A DNA stretch of 64,000 nucleotides from Polynucleobacter sp. 71A-WALBACH (GTDB lineage: Bacteria; Pseudomonadota; Gammaproteobacteria; Burkholderiales; Burkholderiaceae), in assembly GCF_018882365.1 (NCBI RefSeq), contig NZ_JACVOP010000001.1:248001-312000 (forward strand), written 5' to 3'. Of this stretch, positions 47,908 through 57,253 are shown in pieces. How positions within the stretch are numbered: the stretch's first letter is position 1; the number at the start of each line of letters is the position of its first letter. The notes beneath the pieces were generated by a model. It searched no databases. It worked only from the letters and a program-made list of their open reading frames with translations, and was not told where the DNA came from. Position numbers and translations under genes: made by a program.

Positions 47908-48765
47908 TTAAGCAGAATCACTCCTAGTCTTGCGTCCGATTTGATTTGGATCAATATAGGCGACATGATCTTGGGCCCTAGCAAGGTGCTTCCCTAAAGC
48001 CCAAGCATGCCCATAAACCACCTCTAAAGTGAGTTTTTTGGGCAATGGAGTCAATTGAGCGCAATGTTGATCACCAGGAACAAGCAAATTTAGAGCTCGA
48101 GCATCAGACAAGAGAACCGCGTCAGACTCGTAATCCAAGCCCAAGAACTCCATATCCATCACCGGATCAGAAAAACGCTCTCCCAGGAGAGCATCTCCCA
48201 TATCGTGCATATCCCAAGGGCTAGCCAACTTCTGAAGTGGCAGTTGCTGCGCTAGGAGTTCGGAGTTGAGCTCCTTCGCTGTATCGGGACCCAAGTAACT
48301 CAAGGTTAGTAATCCCCCTTCTTTGAGCACTCGCCAGCACTCCTGCAGGAAATGCTTGGGGTCAGCCAAATCCTGAATCAAGAGAACGCTCACTACCAAA
48401 TCAACAGAATTATTGGGAAGATTAATGCGGCCTGTTTTTTTGTAATCATCAAGAGAAACCAAGGATGCGGACTTCATTCTTGAGTTCCAAAAACGAGCCA
48501 TCCTCAGCTTGAATAAACTAAAACTAGAAAGCTCACATTCTGGTGCACTGTGAAAACGAATTCCAGGAAAACGTTTTGTCAGAAAAGGGGCATGCGCTCC
48601 AGGGAAATCTGGAATCAACAGGACGTCCTTTACCTCTAGCTTCACAATGTCCAATTTTTGCAACATGCGGTCTGCAATTTCATCCTGAAGCCATCTGATT
48701 GATTGGGTCATTGGCTCAGTATACTCAGCGGCCCATGCATCCAATAGAGAATATTTTCCAGACAA
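47908..48765 (-). CDS. BioC-like SAM-dependent methyltransferase
   Basis: About 285 residues. The C-terminal half of a class I methyltransferase is clear: the NNSVDLVVSVLLIQDLADPKHFLQE and WRVLKEGGLLTLSYLGPDT segments (about 135-175). Motif I is unusual: the position of the glycine-rich loop reads VLLIPDFPGAHAP, so SAM binding may be altered. BioC makes malonyl-ACP methyl ester for biotin, but no other bio gene is here, so that role is uncertain. The start is unclear: TTG at 48765, TTG at 48744 or ATG at 48711. The first two overlap the divergent comF start. Confidence 0.72.
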   Translation of the reverse strand: MSGKYSLLDAWAAEYTEPMTQSIRWLQDEIADRMLQKLDIVKLEVKDVLLIPDFPGAHAPFLTKRFPGIRFHSAPECELSSFSLFKLRMARFWNSRMKSASLVSLDDYKKTGRINLPNNSVDLVVSVLLIQDLADPKHFLQECWRVLKEGGLLTLSYLGPDTAKELNSELLAQQLPLQKLASPWDMHDMGDALLGERFSDPVMDMEFLGLDYESDAVLLSDARALNLLVPGDQHCAQLTPLPKKLTLEVVYGHAWALGKHLARAQDHVAYIDPNQIGRKTRSDSA

Positions 48766-49481
48766 TTTTTTCTCACCTGTTGCCTAGCGCATGTATTGTT
48801 TGCGGGGCATTTCAGCAACATACTCTCTGTATTGATTGCTCCCTCCTATTGGAATCAGAGCAGTTATTAAATTACGAATGCTGTCAGCAATGCGGCCTTA
48901 CTTTAGTAGTGGATGAGCTAAAAGAAAAACGTTGCCGAGCATGCTCAACCAATCCACCCGACTTTGATGAGACCCACTGTCTTGATCGCTACGATGGCAG
49001 ACTGCAATCCGCATTGCATCAATTGAAATATCAGCGACGACTTGCTTGCGGGCATGGGCTAGCATCGGCATGGAATCAAATGATGAGTGGAAGTCTAATG
49101 AATTCACAAGCAAACTATTTGCTACCAGTGCCACTCAGTTCAGAAAAACTGTGCGCCCGCGGCTTTAATCAAAGCTGGGAATTAGCTAGGCGCATTGATT
49201 GTGACAAGCATATTCATAAAAACCCGCACATCTTGAGGCGCCATCACCATGTCCAGCATCAGGCTCAGGAAAACCGCGCCAATCGTCAAATCGCTATTCA
49301 AGGCATGTTCTACATCAACCCTCAATATCAGGACTGCTTAGAGTCTGCCTCAGTAATTGTGTTTGATGATGTCATGACTAGCGGGGCGACCTTAAATGAA
49401 ATAGCCCGCGTATTGAAGGACAATGGCGTATCTCGTGTTATCAATTGGGTTCTGCTGCGAACGCTGTACCCAAGCTCATGA
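48735..49481 (+). CDS. ComF family phosphoribosyltransferase-like protein
   Basis: About 248 residues. The N-terminal zinc-ribbon has three cysteine pairs (CIVCG, CCQQCG, CRACS; about 20-75). The phosphoribosyltransferase domain has the PRPP loop VIVFDDVMTSGAT at about 213-225. ComF proteins are needed for DNA uptake in naturally transformable bacteria, probably helping move single-stranded DNA in the cytosol, although the exact reaction is unknown. The ATG at 48735 lies inside the 5' end of the divergent methyltransferase if that gene uses its TTG start. Confidence 0.88.
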   Translation: MHPIENIFQTIFSHLLPSACIVCGAFQQHTLCIDCSLLLESEQLLNYECCQQCGLTLVVDELKEKRCRACSTNPPDFDETHCLDRYDGRLQSALHQLKYQRRLACGHGLASAWNQMMSGSLMNSQANYLLPVPLSSEKLCARGFNQSWELARRIDCDKHIHKNPHILRRHHHVQHQAQENRANRQIAIQGMFYINPQYQDCLESASVIVFDDVMTSGATLNEIARVLKDNGVSRVINWVLLRTLYPSS

Positions 49482-49502
49482 AGTGAATATAAAGATCAAC
49501 CC

Positions 49503-49973
49503 ATGTTTAATATTGTTTTATTCGAACCAGAAATTCCACCTAATACGGGCAACATTATTCGCCTGTGTGCAAATACGGGCGCTAAGTTACACTTAATTGA
49601 GCCACTCGGTTTTCCGATGGAGGATGCCAAACTTCGCAGAGCAGGCTTGGATTATCACGAGTTCGCCAAGGTAAAGGTTCACAAAAATTGGGCACAATTT
49701 CTGATTGATGAGCAACCTCAGCCTGAGCGTATTTTTGCGCTGACCACTAAGGGATCTGGAAAATTTCATGATGGTAAATATTTACCTGAAGATTATTTTG
49801 TTTTTGGCTCAGAAACCAAAGGCTTCACAGAAGAAGTAAGAAGCTCTATTCCAGCGCCCAACCAAATGCGCTTAGCGATGCAAGATGGCAGTCGCAGCTT
49901 GAATCTTTCGAATACGGTAGCGATTGTGGTTTTTGAAGCTTGGCGCCAAAACGGATTGCTTGGCGGAAGTTAG
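49503..49973 (+). CDS. trmL: tRNA (cytidine(34)-2'-O)-methyltransferase
   Basis: SPOUT-family enzyme that methylates the wobble base of tRNA-Leu. It has 156 residues with the N-terminal NIVLFEPEIPPNTGNIIRLCANTG motif 1, the GSETKGF motif (about 97-103) and the C-terminal SLNLSNTVAIVVFEAWRQ knot (about 133-150). It follows comF by 21 bases. A TATAAA-like box precedes the ATG. Confidence 0.96.
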   Translation: MFNIVLFEPEIPPNTGNIIRLCANTGAKLHLIEPLGFPMEDAKLRRAGLDYHEFAKVKVHKNWAQFLIDEQPQPERIFALTTKGSGKFHDGKYLPEDYFVFGSETKGFTEEVRSSIPAPNQMRLAMQDGSRSLNLSNTVAIVVFEAWRQNGLLGGS

Positions 49974-49978
49974 AAAAC

Positions 49979-51001
49979 CTACACTTCGACTTTAGGATCG
50001 CGCCCCATTAGTTTTTTAACGGCTTCCTGTGGTGAGAGTTTTCCAGATAAGACCTCACCCATCATGGCAGTAATGGGCATTTCAACACCCAAACGAGTTG
50101 CCAGATTACCAACCGCAGAGGCGCACAAGACACCTTCAGCAACGTGCCCTAAAGTACCCAAAATTTCAGTTAAAGGTTTTCCTGCGGCAAGCGCTAAACC
50201 AACACGACGATTGCGTGAGAGATCGCCAGTTGCAGTCAGAATCAAATCACCTACGCCAGTTAATCCCATACAGGTCTCAGGTCTACCCCCGGCAGCTTTT
50301 ACTAAGCGCATCATTTCTGCAAGGCCGCGAGTTAATACTGCAGCACGTGCATTTAAGCCAAGACCCAAGCCATCACCAATACCAGCAGCAATTGCTAGGA
50401 CGTTTTTAATCGCCCCGCCCAGTTCAACACCAACCAAATCATCACTGGCATAAATGCGCATATTACCGTGATGGAAAGCGCCTTGAACGATGTCACATAA
50501 GGCATTGGATTTGCTAGCGACAGTTAATGCGCATGGCATTTCATTGCCAACCTCTTGCGCAAAACTTGGTCCCGATAGAGCGCCATAAGAATGATGTAGG
50601 CCATGGCTATACAGCTGATCTTCACGCTCTACTACTTGGTGTGGCAATAAGGTGGTGCTGGGCTCTAAGCCCTTACATAACCAAACAATATTGAGTGGAT
50701 GTTTTGCAATGCGCAATACCTGCGCTACCGTTTCTGACAAACCTGACATCGGAGTTGCAATCACCAACAGATCGCTTTCAGAAAGGCGTTCAATAGCCCG
50801 CTCAAAACTCACTTCTAATTGCAAGCCCTTAGGCAAGATGATCCCAGGCAAATAGCTTGTGTTTTCGCCCGACTTCTGAATACCCTCTAACTGCTCAGCA
50901 CTGCGTGACCACAGACAAACATCGCCCGACTGAAGATGGCGCGCAGCTTGTGCGGCCATAGCTGTGCCCCACGATCCAGCTCCAAGCAGCGTCACTTTCA
51001 T
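49979..51001 (-). CDS. gpsA: Glycerol-3-phosphate dehydrogenase [NAD(P)+]
   Basis: Makes sn-glycerol 3-phosphate for phospholipids. It has 340 residues with an N-terminal Rossmann fold (LLGAGSWGTAMA, about 4-15) and the catalytic-lysine region GGAIKNVLAIAAGIGDGLGLG (about 197-217). The LTGVGDLILTATGDLSRNRRVG segment is at about 254-275. Its start is 26 bases after the secB stop. It is convergent with trmL with only five bases between stops. Confidence 0.97.
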   Translation of the reverse strand: MKVTLLGAGSWGTAMAAQAARHLQSGDVCLWSRSAEQLEGIQKSGENTSYLPGIILPKGLQLEVSFERAIERLSESDLLVIATPMSGLSETVAQVLRIAKHPLNIVWLCKGLEPSTTLLPHQVVEREDQLYSHGLHHSYGALSGPSFAQEVGNEMPCALTVASKSNALCDIVQGAFHHGNMRIYASDDLVGVELGGAIKNVLAIAAGIGDGLGLGLNARAAVLTRGLAEMMRLVKAAGGRPETCMGLTGVGDLILTATGDLSRNRRVGLALAAGKPLTEILGTLGHVAEGVLCASAVGNLATRLGVEMPITAMMGEVLSGKLSPQEAVKKLMGRDPKVEV

Positions 51002-51027
51002 GATCTGTGGGCTTTAACTAATTGAGC

Positions 51028-51549
51028 TTAGTGAGGAAGAATGATTTTGCTTTCATCGGCCGAGCTCTTTTCCGTTGCCGCACCCTGGGCAGCCTGCATG
51101 AGACGATGCTCGTACATACCGTGGAAATTGATCTCATTCAAATGAATTGGCTGGAAGCCAGCGCGACTGATGGTGTCAGCAATATTCGAGCGCAAGTAAG
51201 GATACAAAATCGTTGGGCAGGCAATACCCAGCATTGGGTCAATTTGCTCTGCGGGAATATTGCTAAATTCAAAAATACCCGCTTGCTTTGCTTCAACCAA
51301 AAAGAGTACTTTGCTTTCAACTTTAGCAGTTACGGTCCCAATCAAGGCAACCTCAAAAATTTCATCGCTCAAGCGAGTGACTGCTACATCGACTTCAACC
51401 TCTACTTGAGGCTCAGCCGCAACTAATAAAATTTGTGGTGCGTTTGGCTGCTCTAAAGACAGGTCCTTGAGATAGATCCGTTGAATACGAAAACCAGGCT
51501 CTTTTGAATTGTCTGCTGCGTCTGGAGAGGGAGTAGTTTGTTCAGTCAT
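51028..51549 (-). CDS. secB: Protein-export chaperone SecB
   Basis: Holds precursor proteins unfolded and passes them to SecA. It has 173 residues. The core (about 18-150) has [19 protein letters not shown] near the start and the [23 protein letters not shown] stretch (about 115-135). The acidic and glutamine-rich tails vary. It lies between grxC and gpsA, the standard order grxC-secB-gpsA. Confidence 0.96.
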   Translation of the reverse strand: MTEQTTPSPDAADNSKEPGFRIQRIYLKDLSLEQPNAPQILLVAAEPQVEVEVDVAVTRLSDEIFEVALIGTVTAKVESKVLFLVEAKQAGIFEFSNIPAEQIDPMLGIACPTILYPYLRSNIADTISRAGFQPIHLNEINFHGMYEHRLMQAAQGAATEKSSADESKIILPH

Positions 51550-51571
51550 GGAAAACTTTCTGAGTAAATTT

Positions 51572-51826
51572 TTAAGCTAATAGTGGATCAAGTTTGCCGG
51601 CACGGTCTAGAGCAACTAGATCGTCATAACCACCAACATGAGTTTCACCAATATAAATTTGCGGTACGGTACGGCGGCCTGTACGAGTCATCATGATCTC
51701 GCGCTGCGCAGGATCGCGATCAATCAGGATCTTCTCTAAATTTGCAACGCCCTTCTTTTGCAATAGCTTCTCTGCCATAACGCAATAAGGACAAACTTGG
51801 GTGCTATACATCATGACTGTTGGCAT
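51572..51826 (-). CDS. grxC: Glutaredoxin 3
   Basis: Small dithiol redox protein that uses glutathione. It has 84 residues from the ATG at 51826, with the active site CPYC at about residues 12-15, and [18 protein letters not shown] (about 53-70) for glutathione binding. A longer reading frame back to 51877 would overlap the rhodanese gene and has no domain support. Glutathione synthesis genes are at 57691-59948. Confidence 0.95.
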   Translation of the reverse strand: MPTVMMYSTQVCPYCVMAEKLLQKKGVANLEKILIDRDPAQREIMMTRTGRRTVPQIYIGETHVGGYDDLVALDRAGKLDPLLA

Positions 51827-51843
51827 ATCTGAGACTCTCTGAA

Positions 51844-52257
51844 TTATTTGACCAGCGGCAGGGCCGCAGCCTGCCAACCTTGAACGCCGCCATCTAAGAC
51901 AGCAACTTCAGCGAATCCCAGTTTCTTCAAATCTGGAACGATCTTGCGAGCACTATTACCAGATTGGCACACCAAAATGATGGGGTTTTTGCGATCTAGC
52001 TTGAGCTTATCAATTCCAGATGGGATTTGCTCAGCCAAAATATGTTTTGCTCCAGGCAGATGGCCGGCCTTAAAGTCCGATTCTGGACGCAAATCCAAAA
52101 CGGCCGCTTTACGGCGATTCATCCAAATAGTGGCTTCTGTAGGCGATAAGCCTTTTCCGCTAATAAGCGTAGATAATGTGGGAAGGAAGAGTGCTGCGCC
52201 CGAAACAAGCAGGAGGGCGATAAGCGCTAAATTATCAATTTGCGTGAGAAAGTTCAT
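51844..52257 (-). CDS. Membrane-anchored rhodanese domain protein
   Basis: About 137 residues. The N-terminal membrane helix is at about 8-30, followed by a rhodanese domain (about 42-135) whose catalytic cysteine is in ILVCQSGNSARK (loop of six residues, CQSGNS). Such proteins transfer sulfane sulfur, or act as redox sensors. It precedes grxC, secB and gpsA on the same strand, the usual betaproteobacterial order. The ATG at 52257 is preferred to the GTG one codon earlier. Confidence 0.9.
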   Translation of the reverse strand: MNFLTQIDNLALIALLLVSGAALFLPTLSTLISGKGLSPTEATIWMNRRKAAVLDLRPESDFKAGHLPGAKHILAEQIPSGIDKLKLDRKNPIILVCQSGNSARKIVPDLKKLGFAEVAVLDGGVQGWQAAALPLVK

Positions 52258-52265
52258 CACCGGAT

Positions 52266-52271
52266 TATAGA
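52266..52271 (+). promoter_or_regulatory. Candidate -10 box of gpmA (possible leaderless start)
   Basis: TATAGA ends eight bases before the gpmA ATG at 52280, with no Shine-Dalgarno. The same octamer TATAGAAT occurs before ubiK (62972). The -35 is not clear. Confidence 0.35.
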
Positions 52272-52279
52272 ATGGCTCT

Positions 52280-52969
52280 ATGAAACAACTTGTCCTTATT
52301 CGTCATGGCGAATCCGCCTGGAACCTTGAAAACCGCTTCACTGGCTGGGCGGACGTTGACTTAACCCCAAAAGGTACTGAACAAGCCCTAGCTGCAGGTG
52401 AAAACCTGCGCAAAGCAGGCTATGAGTTCGATGTGGCCTACACCTCAGTTCTCAGAAGAGCCATCCGCACGCTGTGGCACGTTCAAGACACCATGGACCT
52501 GATGTGGCTGCCCGTAGTTCATAGCTGGAGATTGAACGAGCGTCACTACGGCGCCCTCACCGGCCTGAATAAGGCTGAAACTGCCCAACAGTATGGAGAT
52601 GCCCAAGTTCATATTTGGCGTCGCTCCTACGATATACGTCCACCCCTCTTAGAAAAAGATGATGAGCGTAATCCCCAAAATGATCGACGTTACGAAAAAC
52701 TGAGTGCTTCTGATATTCCTTTAGGTGAGTGCCTTAAAGATAACGTCGAGCGTGTATTACCACTCTGGAATGAATCTATCGCCCCCGCCCTCAAAGCAGG
52801 CAAGCGAGTACTGCTAGTAGCGCACGGTAATAGCATTCGCTCTTTAATTAAGTATCTTGACCAGGTTTCTGACGAAGACATTATGGAAATTAACGTTCCT
52901 AATGGCATCCCGCTCGTATATGAGCTCGATGACAACCTCAAGCCTATTCAGCATTTTTATTTGGATTAA
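52280..52969 (+). CDS. gpmA: 2,3-bisphosphoglycerate-dependent phosphoglycerate mutase
   Basis: Interconverts 3- and 2-phosphoglycerate in glycolysis and gluconeogenesis. It has 229 residues. The phosphohistidine motif [10 protein letters not shown] is at about 6-15 (H9), [12 protein letters not shown] at about 19-30, and the [12 protein letters not shown] loop at about 86-97. The second catalytic histidine is in [12 protein letters not shown]. It is divergent from the rhodanese gene with only 22 bases between starts. Confidence 0.97.
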   Translation: MKQLVLIRHGESAWNLENRFTGWADVDLTPKGTEQALAAGENLRKAGYEFDVAYTSVLRRAIRTLWHVQDTMDLMWLPVVHSWRLNERHYGALTGLNKAETAQQYGDAQVHIWRRSYDIRPPLLEKDDERNPQNDRRYEKLSASDIPLGECLKDNVERVLPLWNESIAPALKAGKRVLLVAHGNSIRSLIKYLDQVSDEDIMEINVPNGIPLVYELDDNLKPIQHFYLD

Positions 52970-52983
52970 GGTAAAACAAAAGC

Positions 52984-54417
52984 ATGCGCGTATTTTTCAA
53001 GAACTTTGCCCTCGTATCTGTTGGCCTCATCGCCGGGGTTGCAGCCACCATCCAACTGTCCGCTACTGCACAGCAGGGAGCAACACTACCCTTAGATGAG
53101 CTACGAACACTATCCAATGTGTTTGCTCAAATTAAACGTGAATATGTTGAGCCGATTGAAGATAAACAGTTACTCACTGATGCTGTTAAGGGTATGGTGA
53201 GCAGTCTTGATCCTCACTCCACTTATCTTGATAAAAAAGACTTCTCTGAAATGCAGGAACAAACTAGCGGCAAGTTCGCTGGCTTGGGCATTGAAATCAC
53301 TTCAGAAGATGGTGTTGTCAAAGTGCTTAATCCGATTGAAGATAGTCCTGCTGCGCGCGCTGGCTTACAAGCTGGCGACCTGATTACGCGCCTAGATGAC
53401 AAACCAGTTCGCGGCATGTCGCTGGATAAAGCAGTACGCACGATGCGCGGTACACCAGGCACAAAAATTACATTAACCGTCTTCCGCAAAAGTGAAGAGC
53501 GTAGCTTTCCGGTGACGATTACTCGCGCTGAAATTAAAGTGCAATCCGTCAAAGCCAAAATTTTGGATAACGACATTGCTTGGGTCAGAGTAACTAGCTT
53601 TCAAGAACGAACTGTTCCTGATCTGGCTAAGAAATTAGCTGAGCTTGCAACTCAAGACCCAAAAATGAAGGGCATCATTCTTGATCTCAGAAACAATGGC
53701 GGAGGCTTGCTACAAGGTGCTGTTGGAGTTGCTGCTGCCTTTTTGCCAGCAGATGCTGTGATCGTCTCTACCAAAGGTCAGACCGCTGACTCCAAGCAAG
53801 TGTTCAATGCAACACCAGCGATGTATCGCCTCAGCGAGCCTGGTGATCCTTTAGCTAGCGTACCAGCGATGTATAAAAAATTACCGATGGTAGTTTTGGT
53901 AAATGCCTACTCTGCCTCTGCCTCTGAAATTGTTGCTGGTGCATTACAAGATTACAAGCGCGCAACCATTATCGGAAAAACCACTTTTGGTAAAGGCTCT
54001 GTCCAAACAGTCCGTCCGCTTACTAATGATTCCGCATTGAAAATCACTACGGCTTATTACTACACGCCGAGCGGCAAATCGATTCAAGCTTATGGTATCA
54101 AACCTGATATCGCGGTTGATCAAAATAAAGATGGCGATCCTGATGATGTATTGATCACCCGTGAAATCGATAGTGAGAAGCATTTGCGCAATAAACAATC
54201 GTCGGAAGAAAAGCTAGTTGCTGATCGTGAAAAACGTCGCCTAGAAGAGCTTCAGCGCATTGAAGAAAAAAATGCCAAGAAGACTCCAGAGGAGAAAGAA
54301 AAAGAAAAGTCTAAGAAGCCTGTCGAACTTGGCAGCGCAGATGACTTTATGCTTTCTCAGGCTGTTGCCTTTATCAATGGTGAGCCTGTAAAACGCTCCG
54401 CCTCTAAGCTAGAGTAA
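52984..54417 (+). CDS. C-terminal processing peptidase (S41 family)
   Basis: Periplasmic serine protease of the CtpA/Prc type. It has 477 residues. A signal or anchor helix (about 1-25) and a PDZ domain (about 85-165, GLGIEI ... AGLQAGDLITRLDDKPV) come first, then the S41 domain with the catalytic serine in SASASEIVAGALQDY (about 303-317) and the catalytic lysine in KTTFGKGSVQTV (about 330-341). A highly charged, coiled-coil-like segment rich in Glu/Lys/Arg lies at about 400-445. It follows gpmA by 14 bases, as in many betaproteobacteria. Confidence 0.94.
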   Translation: MRVFFKNFALVSVGLIAGVAATIQLSATAQQGATLPLDELRTLSNVFAQIKREYVEPIEDKQLLTDAVKGMVSSLDPHSTYLDKKDFSEMQEQTSGKFAGLGIEITSEDGVVKVLNPIEDSPAARAGLQAGDLITRLDDKPVRGMSLDKAVRTMRGTPGTKITLTVFRKSEERSFPVTITRAEIKVQSVKAKILDNDIAWVRVTSFQERTVPDLAKKLAELATQDPKMKGIILDLRNNGGGLLQGAVGVAAAFLPADAVIVSTKGQTADSKQVFNATPAMYRLSEPGDPLASVPAMYKKLPMVVLVNAYSASASEIVAGALQDYKRATIIGKTTFGKGSVQTVRPLTNDSALKITTAYYYTPSGKSIQAYGIKPDIAVDQNKDGDPDDVLITREIDSEKHLRNKQSSEEKLVADREKRRLEELQRIEEKNAKKTPEEKEKEKSKKPVELGSADDFMLSQAVAFINGEPVKRSASKLE

Positions 54418-54439
54418 GTCCTAGTAATTAGGCCTACAT

Positions 54440-55192
54440 ATGAATGATGAGCAGCTACTTCGCTACTCGCGGCATTTACTGCTAGAAGAAATTGATGTTG
54501 CTGGCCAAGAAACACTCCTTGGCTCGCACGTCCTCATCATTGGTGCTGGCGGATTAGGAAGTGCTGCCGCACCTTATTTAGCAGCGGCTGGCGTAGGAAA
54601 AATAACGCTGGTCGATCATGACAAAGTCGAACTAACCAATTTGCAACGACAAATCATGCATACCCAGAAGTCCATTGGCAAGAATAAGGTGGAGTCTGGA
54701 AAGCAGTTTTTGCAAAGCATTAATCCAACCTTAATGATTAATGCAGTCGCAGAGAAAGCATCTAAGAATTTGTTGGAAGAACTCTTGCCAACAGTGAATC
54801 TCGTTTTGGACTGCACGGATAACTTTGCTACTCGCCAACTGATTAATGTAGCTTGCTTTTCTCATCAGGTGCCGCTCGTCTCTGGATCTGCCCTCAAATT
54901 TGATGGTCAATTAAGCGTCTTTGATTTTCGTCATTCAACATCACCCTGCTACGCCTGCCTCTTCTCCCCAGTAGAACAGTTTGAAGAAGTGAGCTGCGCT
55001 AGCATGGGCATCTTTTCACCTCTAGTTGGCATTATTGGCGCCATGCAAGCAGCTCAAGCCTTACAGGTACTGATTGGCTTTGGTCAGCCTTTAGTAGGGA
55101 GAATGTTGCTTTGGAATGCGCTCAATACTCAGATTGATGAGATTCGTATCTCTAGAAATTCTGAGTGCTTGGTATGCGGTCAAGCCCGCTAA
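54440..55192 (+). CDS. ThiF/MoeB/HesA family adenylyltransferase
   Basis: E1-like enzyme that adenylates the C-terminal glycine of ThiS or MoaD. It has 250 residues with an ATP-binding GAGGLGSAAAPYLAAAGVG (about 35-53), the DxxxxxNLQRQ segment (VELTNLQRQIMH), and the CTDNFATRQLIN loop at about 128-139. Two zinc CxxC pairs (CYAC and CLVC) lie near 171 and 246. Neither thiS nor moaD is nearby, so thiamine and molybdopterin roles cannot be told apart. It follows the ctp gene by 22 bases. Confidence 0.92.
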   Translation: MNDEQLLRYSRHLLLEEIDVAGQETLLGSHVLIIGAGGLGSAAAPYLAAAGVGKITLVDHDKVELTNLQRQIMHTQKSIGKNKVESGKQFLQSINPTLMINAVAEKASKNLLEELLPTVNLVLDCTDNFATRQLINVACFSHQVPLVSGSALKFDGQLSVFDFRHSTSPCYACLFSPVEQFEEVSCASMGIFSPLVGIIGAMQAAQALQVLIGFGQPLVGRMLLWNALNTQIDEIRISRNSECLVCGQAR

Positions 55193-55221
55193 ACCTAGGG
55201 CTCCTCAAAACCGCACATTAT

Positions 55222-56973
55222 TTAAGAGAGTAGATTTTCCAGCGCTTCGGCCTGCTCTTCAGGCTCAATTGCCCTGAGAACTGCACCAATACGGGATTTC
55301 AATAAACCGACATCCGCCTTTAAGATCTCTCGCTTTACCAATAACAGCTGGCTAAAGTGCATTGAAAAGTCTGTCAATCCCAGGCCGAGCAACAACTTAG
55401 TCATTGAGGGATCGCCCGCCATCTCTCCGCACACTGCCACAGGAATATTGGCGCGCTTGGCTTGATCAATGATGTTAAATAACAAATTCAAAATAGCTGG
55501 GTGATAGGGGTCATAGAGGTGAGCAACTGCATGATCTGCCCGGTCAATAGCCAAGGTGTACTGAATCAAATCATTGGTACCAATAGATAAGAAATCAAAG
55601 CGATTAATAAATAAAGGTAATACCAAAGCGGCAGCTGGAATCTCAATCATGGCACCCACTTGGATATTGGGATTAAATGCCTGACCACGTTGATGTAACT
55701 GCTGCTTCGCTTTTCCAATCAAACGCAAGGTCTCATCAATTTCCTTAACATGAGCCAGCATCGGAATCATGATCCGCGCCTGACCATGCGCCGAAGCCCT
55801 CAGGATCGCCCGTAATTGCGTCAAGAAGATCTCAGGCTCAGTCAAAGACCAGCGAATTGCTCGCAAACCTAGAGGTGAAGTACCCGTCTCCGATAAGTCA
55901 GAGCCAGCACCCAGAGCCTTATCTGCACCAACGTCAATAGTACGAATATTGACTGGCAAGCCATGCATCAGATCAACTACACGACGGTATTCTTGGTATT
56001 GTTGCTCTTCATCTGGAAGGGCTTGCTTGCGATCCATAAATAAAAATTCTGAGCGGAATAGACCAACACCAATTGCACCTAGATCTACTGCCTGAGTAGC
56101 ATCTTCTGGTAATTCAATATTAGCTAGCAATTCAATCGCAACGTGGTCAACTGTAGTGGTCCGCGAATGCTTAAGCTCCTGAAGCTTACGCGTCTCCTGA
56201 ATGGCTTTCTCTTGCAAAAGGCGGTATTCAGAAAGTAGCTGCTCGTCAGGCGCAACCACTACTACACCATGCTCACCATCTATAACTAACCAATCTCCAT
56301 GGCGAATCATTTCACTAGCATGGCGTACCCCCACCACGGCGGGGATCTCCATACTGCGCGCAACAATCGCAGTATGTGAAGTCTTACCACCCAAGTCCGT
56401 CACAAATCCGGTAAAGGCATGCTCTTTAAAGCGCAACATATCATGTGGTGCGATATCGTGCGCCACAATGATGGCATCTACACCAACATCGCTAGGTGAT
56501 AACAAATCAGAATTGTCTAGAGCATCTTTTTGCTGCGCATTGAGCGCTTTGAGCACACGCTCTGCCACCTGACGAATATCATTCGCCCGCTCTTTTAAGT
56601 AGGCATCCTCAATCTCTGAAAATTGCTCCAAGAGATCATTGAGCTCAGTAGTCAATGCCCAAGCAGCATTTAACCGTTGTGTACGAATCAGCTTTAATGG
56701 CTTCTCAGCCAAAGCTGGGTCCGCCAAAATCATGCCATGCACATCTAAGAAGGCGGCCATTTCTTGAGGCGCATCTTTAGGCAATCCTTGCCGCAATTGC
56801 ACCAACTCCAGGCGCACCTGCTCAAAAGCATCTAATAACTTTTTAGCTTCAGCCTCTTCTTTCCCAGCTTCAACTAAGTAATGACTAACCTCTAATGCTG
56901 CACGCGATATCAGTACGGCTTTGCCGATAGCAATGCCTTTAGATACTGCAATTCCGTGCAAAGCAAAAGTCAT
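55222..56973 (-). CDS. ptsI: PTS enzyme I (phosphoenolpyruvate-protein phosphotransferase)
   Basis: Takes phosphate from PEP and passes it to HPr. It has 583 residues. The phosphohistidine motif GGKTSHTAIVARS places the active histidine at about H200. The C-terminal PEP-binding barrel has LFRSEFLFMDR (about 301-311), GAMIEIPAA and SIGTNDLIQYTLAIDRAD. It lies two bases after ptsH and in the block EIIA-ptsH-ptsI. No sugar permease gene (EIIB/C) is seen in the window. Confidence 0.97.
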   Translation of the reverse strand: MTFALHGIAVSKGIAIGKAVLISRAALEVSHYLVEAGKEEAEAKKLLDAFEQVRLELVQLRQGLPKDAPQEMAAFLDVHGMILADPALAEKPLKLIRTQRLNAAWALTTELNDLLEQFSEIEDAYLKERANDIRQVAERVLKALNAQQKDALDNSDLLSPSDVGVDAIIVAHDIAPHDMLRFKEHAFTGFVTDLGGKTSHTAIVARSMEIPAVVGVRHASEMIRHGDWLVIDGEHGVVVVAPDEQLLSEYRLLQEKAIQETRKLQELKHSRTTTVDHVAIELLANIELPEDATQAVDLGAIGVGLFRSEFLFMDRKQALPDEEQQYQEYRRVVDLMHGLPVNIRTIDVGADKALGAGSDLSETGTSPLGLRAIRWSLTEPEIFLTQLRAILRASAHGQARIMIPMLAHVKEIDETLRLIGKAKQQLHQRGQAFNPNIQVGAMIEIPAAALVLPLFINRFDFLSIGTNDLIQYTLAIDRADHAVAHLYDPYHPAILNLLFNIIDQAKRANIPVAVCGEMAGDPSMTKLLLGLGLTDFSMHFSQLLLVKREILKADVGLLKSRIGAVLRAIEPEEQAEALENLLS

Positions 56974-56975
56974 CC

Positions 56976-57245
56976 TTATTCGCCCTCACCAAATCGATCA
57001 TTGATTAAGGCAGTCAAAGCCTGCATTGCCTCATCCTCTTGTTCACCAACGGCCTCCAGAGTGACTGTGCTACCAATGCCGGCAGCTAACATCATGACGC
57101 CCATAATGCTCTTGGCATTGATTTGACGGCCATTGCGAGATAAGAAGATTTCGCAGGGGAACTCGGCAGCAAGTTGAGATAGCTTGGCAGATGCACGAGC
57201 ATGCAATCCCAATTTATTAATGATTTCGATTTCAGCAACAGGCAT
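56976..57245 (-). CDS. ptsH: Phosphocarrier protein HPr
   Basis: Small phosphocarrier. It has 89 residues with the histidine phosphorylated by EI at H15 (LGLHARAS) and the serine phosphorylated by HPr kinase at S46 (NAKSIMGVMML). Having S46, with hprK at 23793, indicates real Ser-HPr control. It is between the EIIA gene (eight bases upstream) and ptsI (two bases downstream). Confidence 0.97.
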   Translation of the reverse strand: MPVAEIEIINKLGLHARASAKLSQLAAEFPCEIFLSRNGRQINAKSIMGVMMLAAGIGSTVTLEAVGEQEDEAMQALTALINDRFGEGE

Positions 57246-57253
57246 AGCGAATC

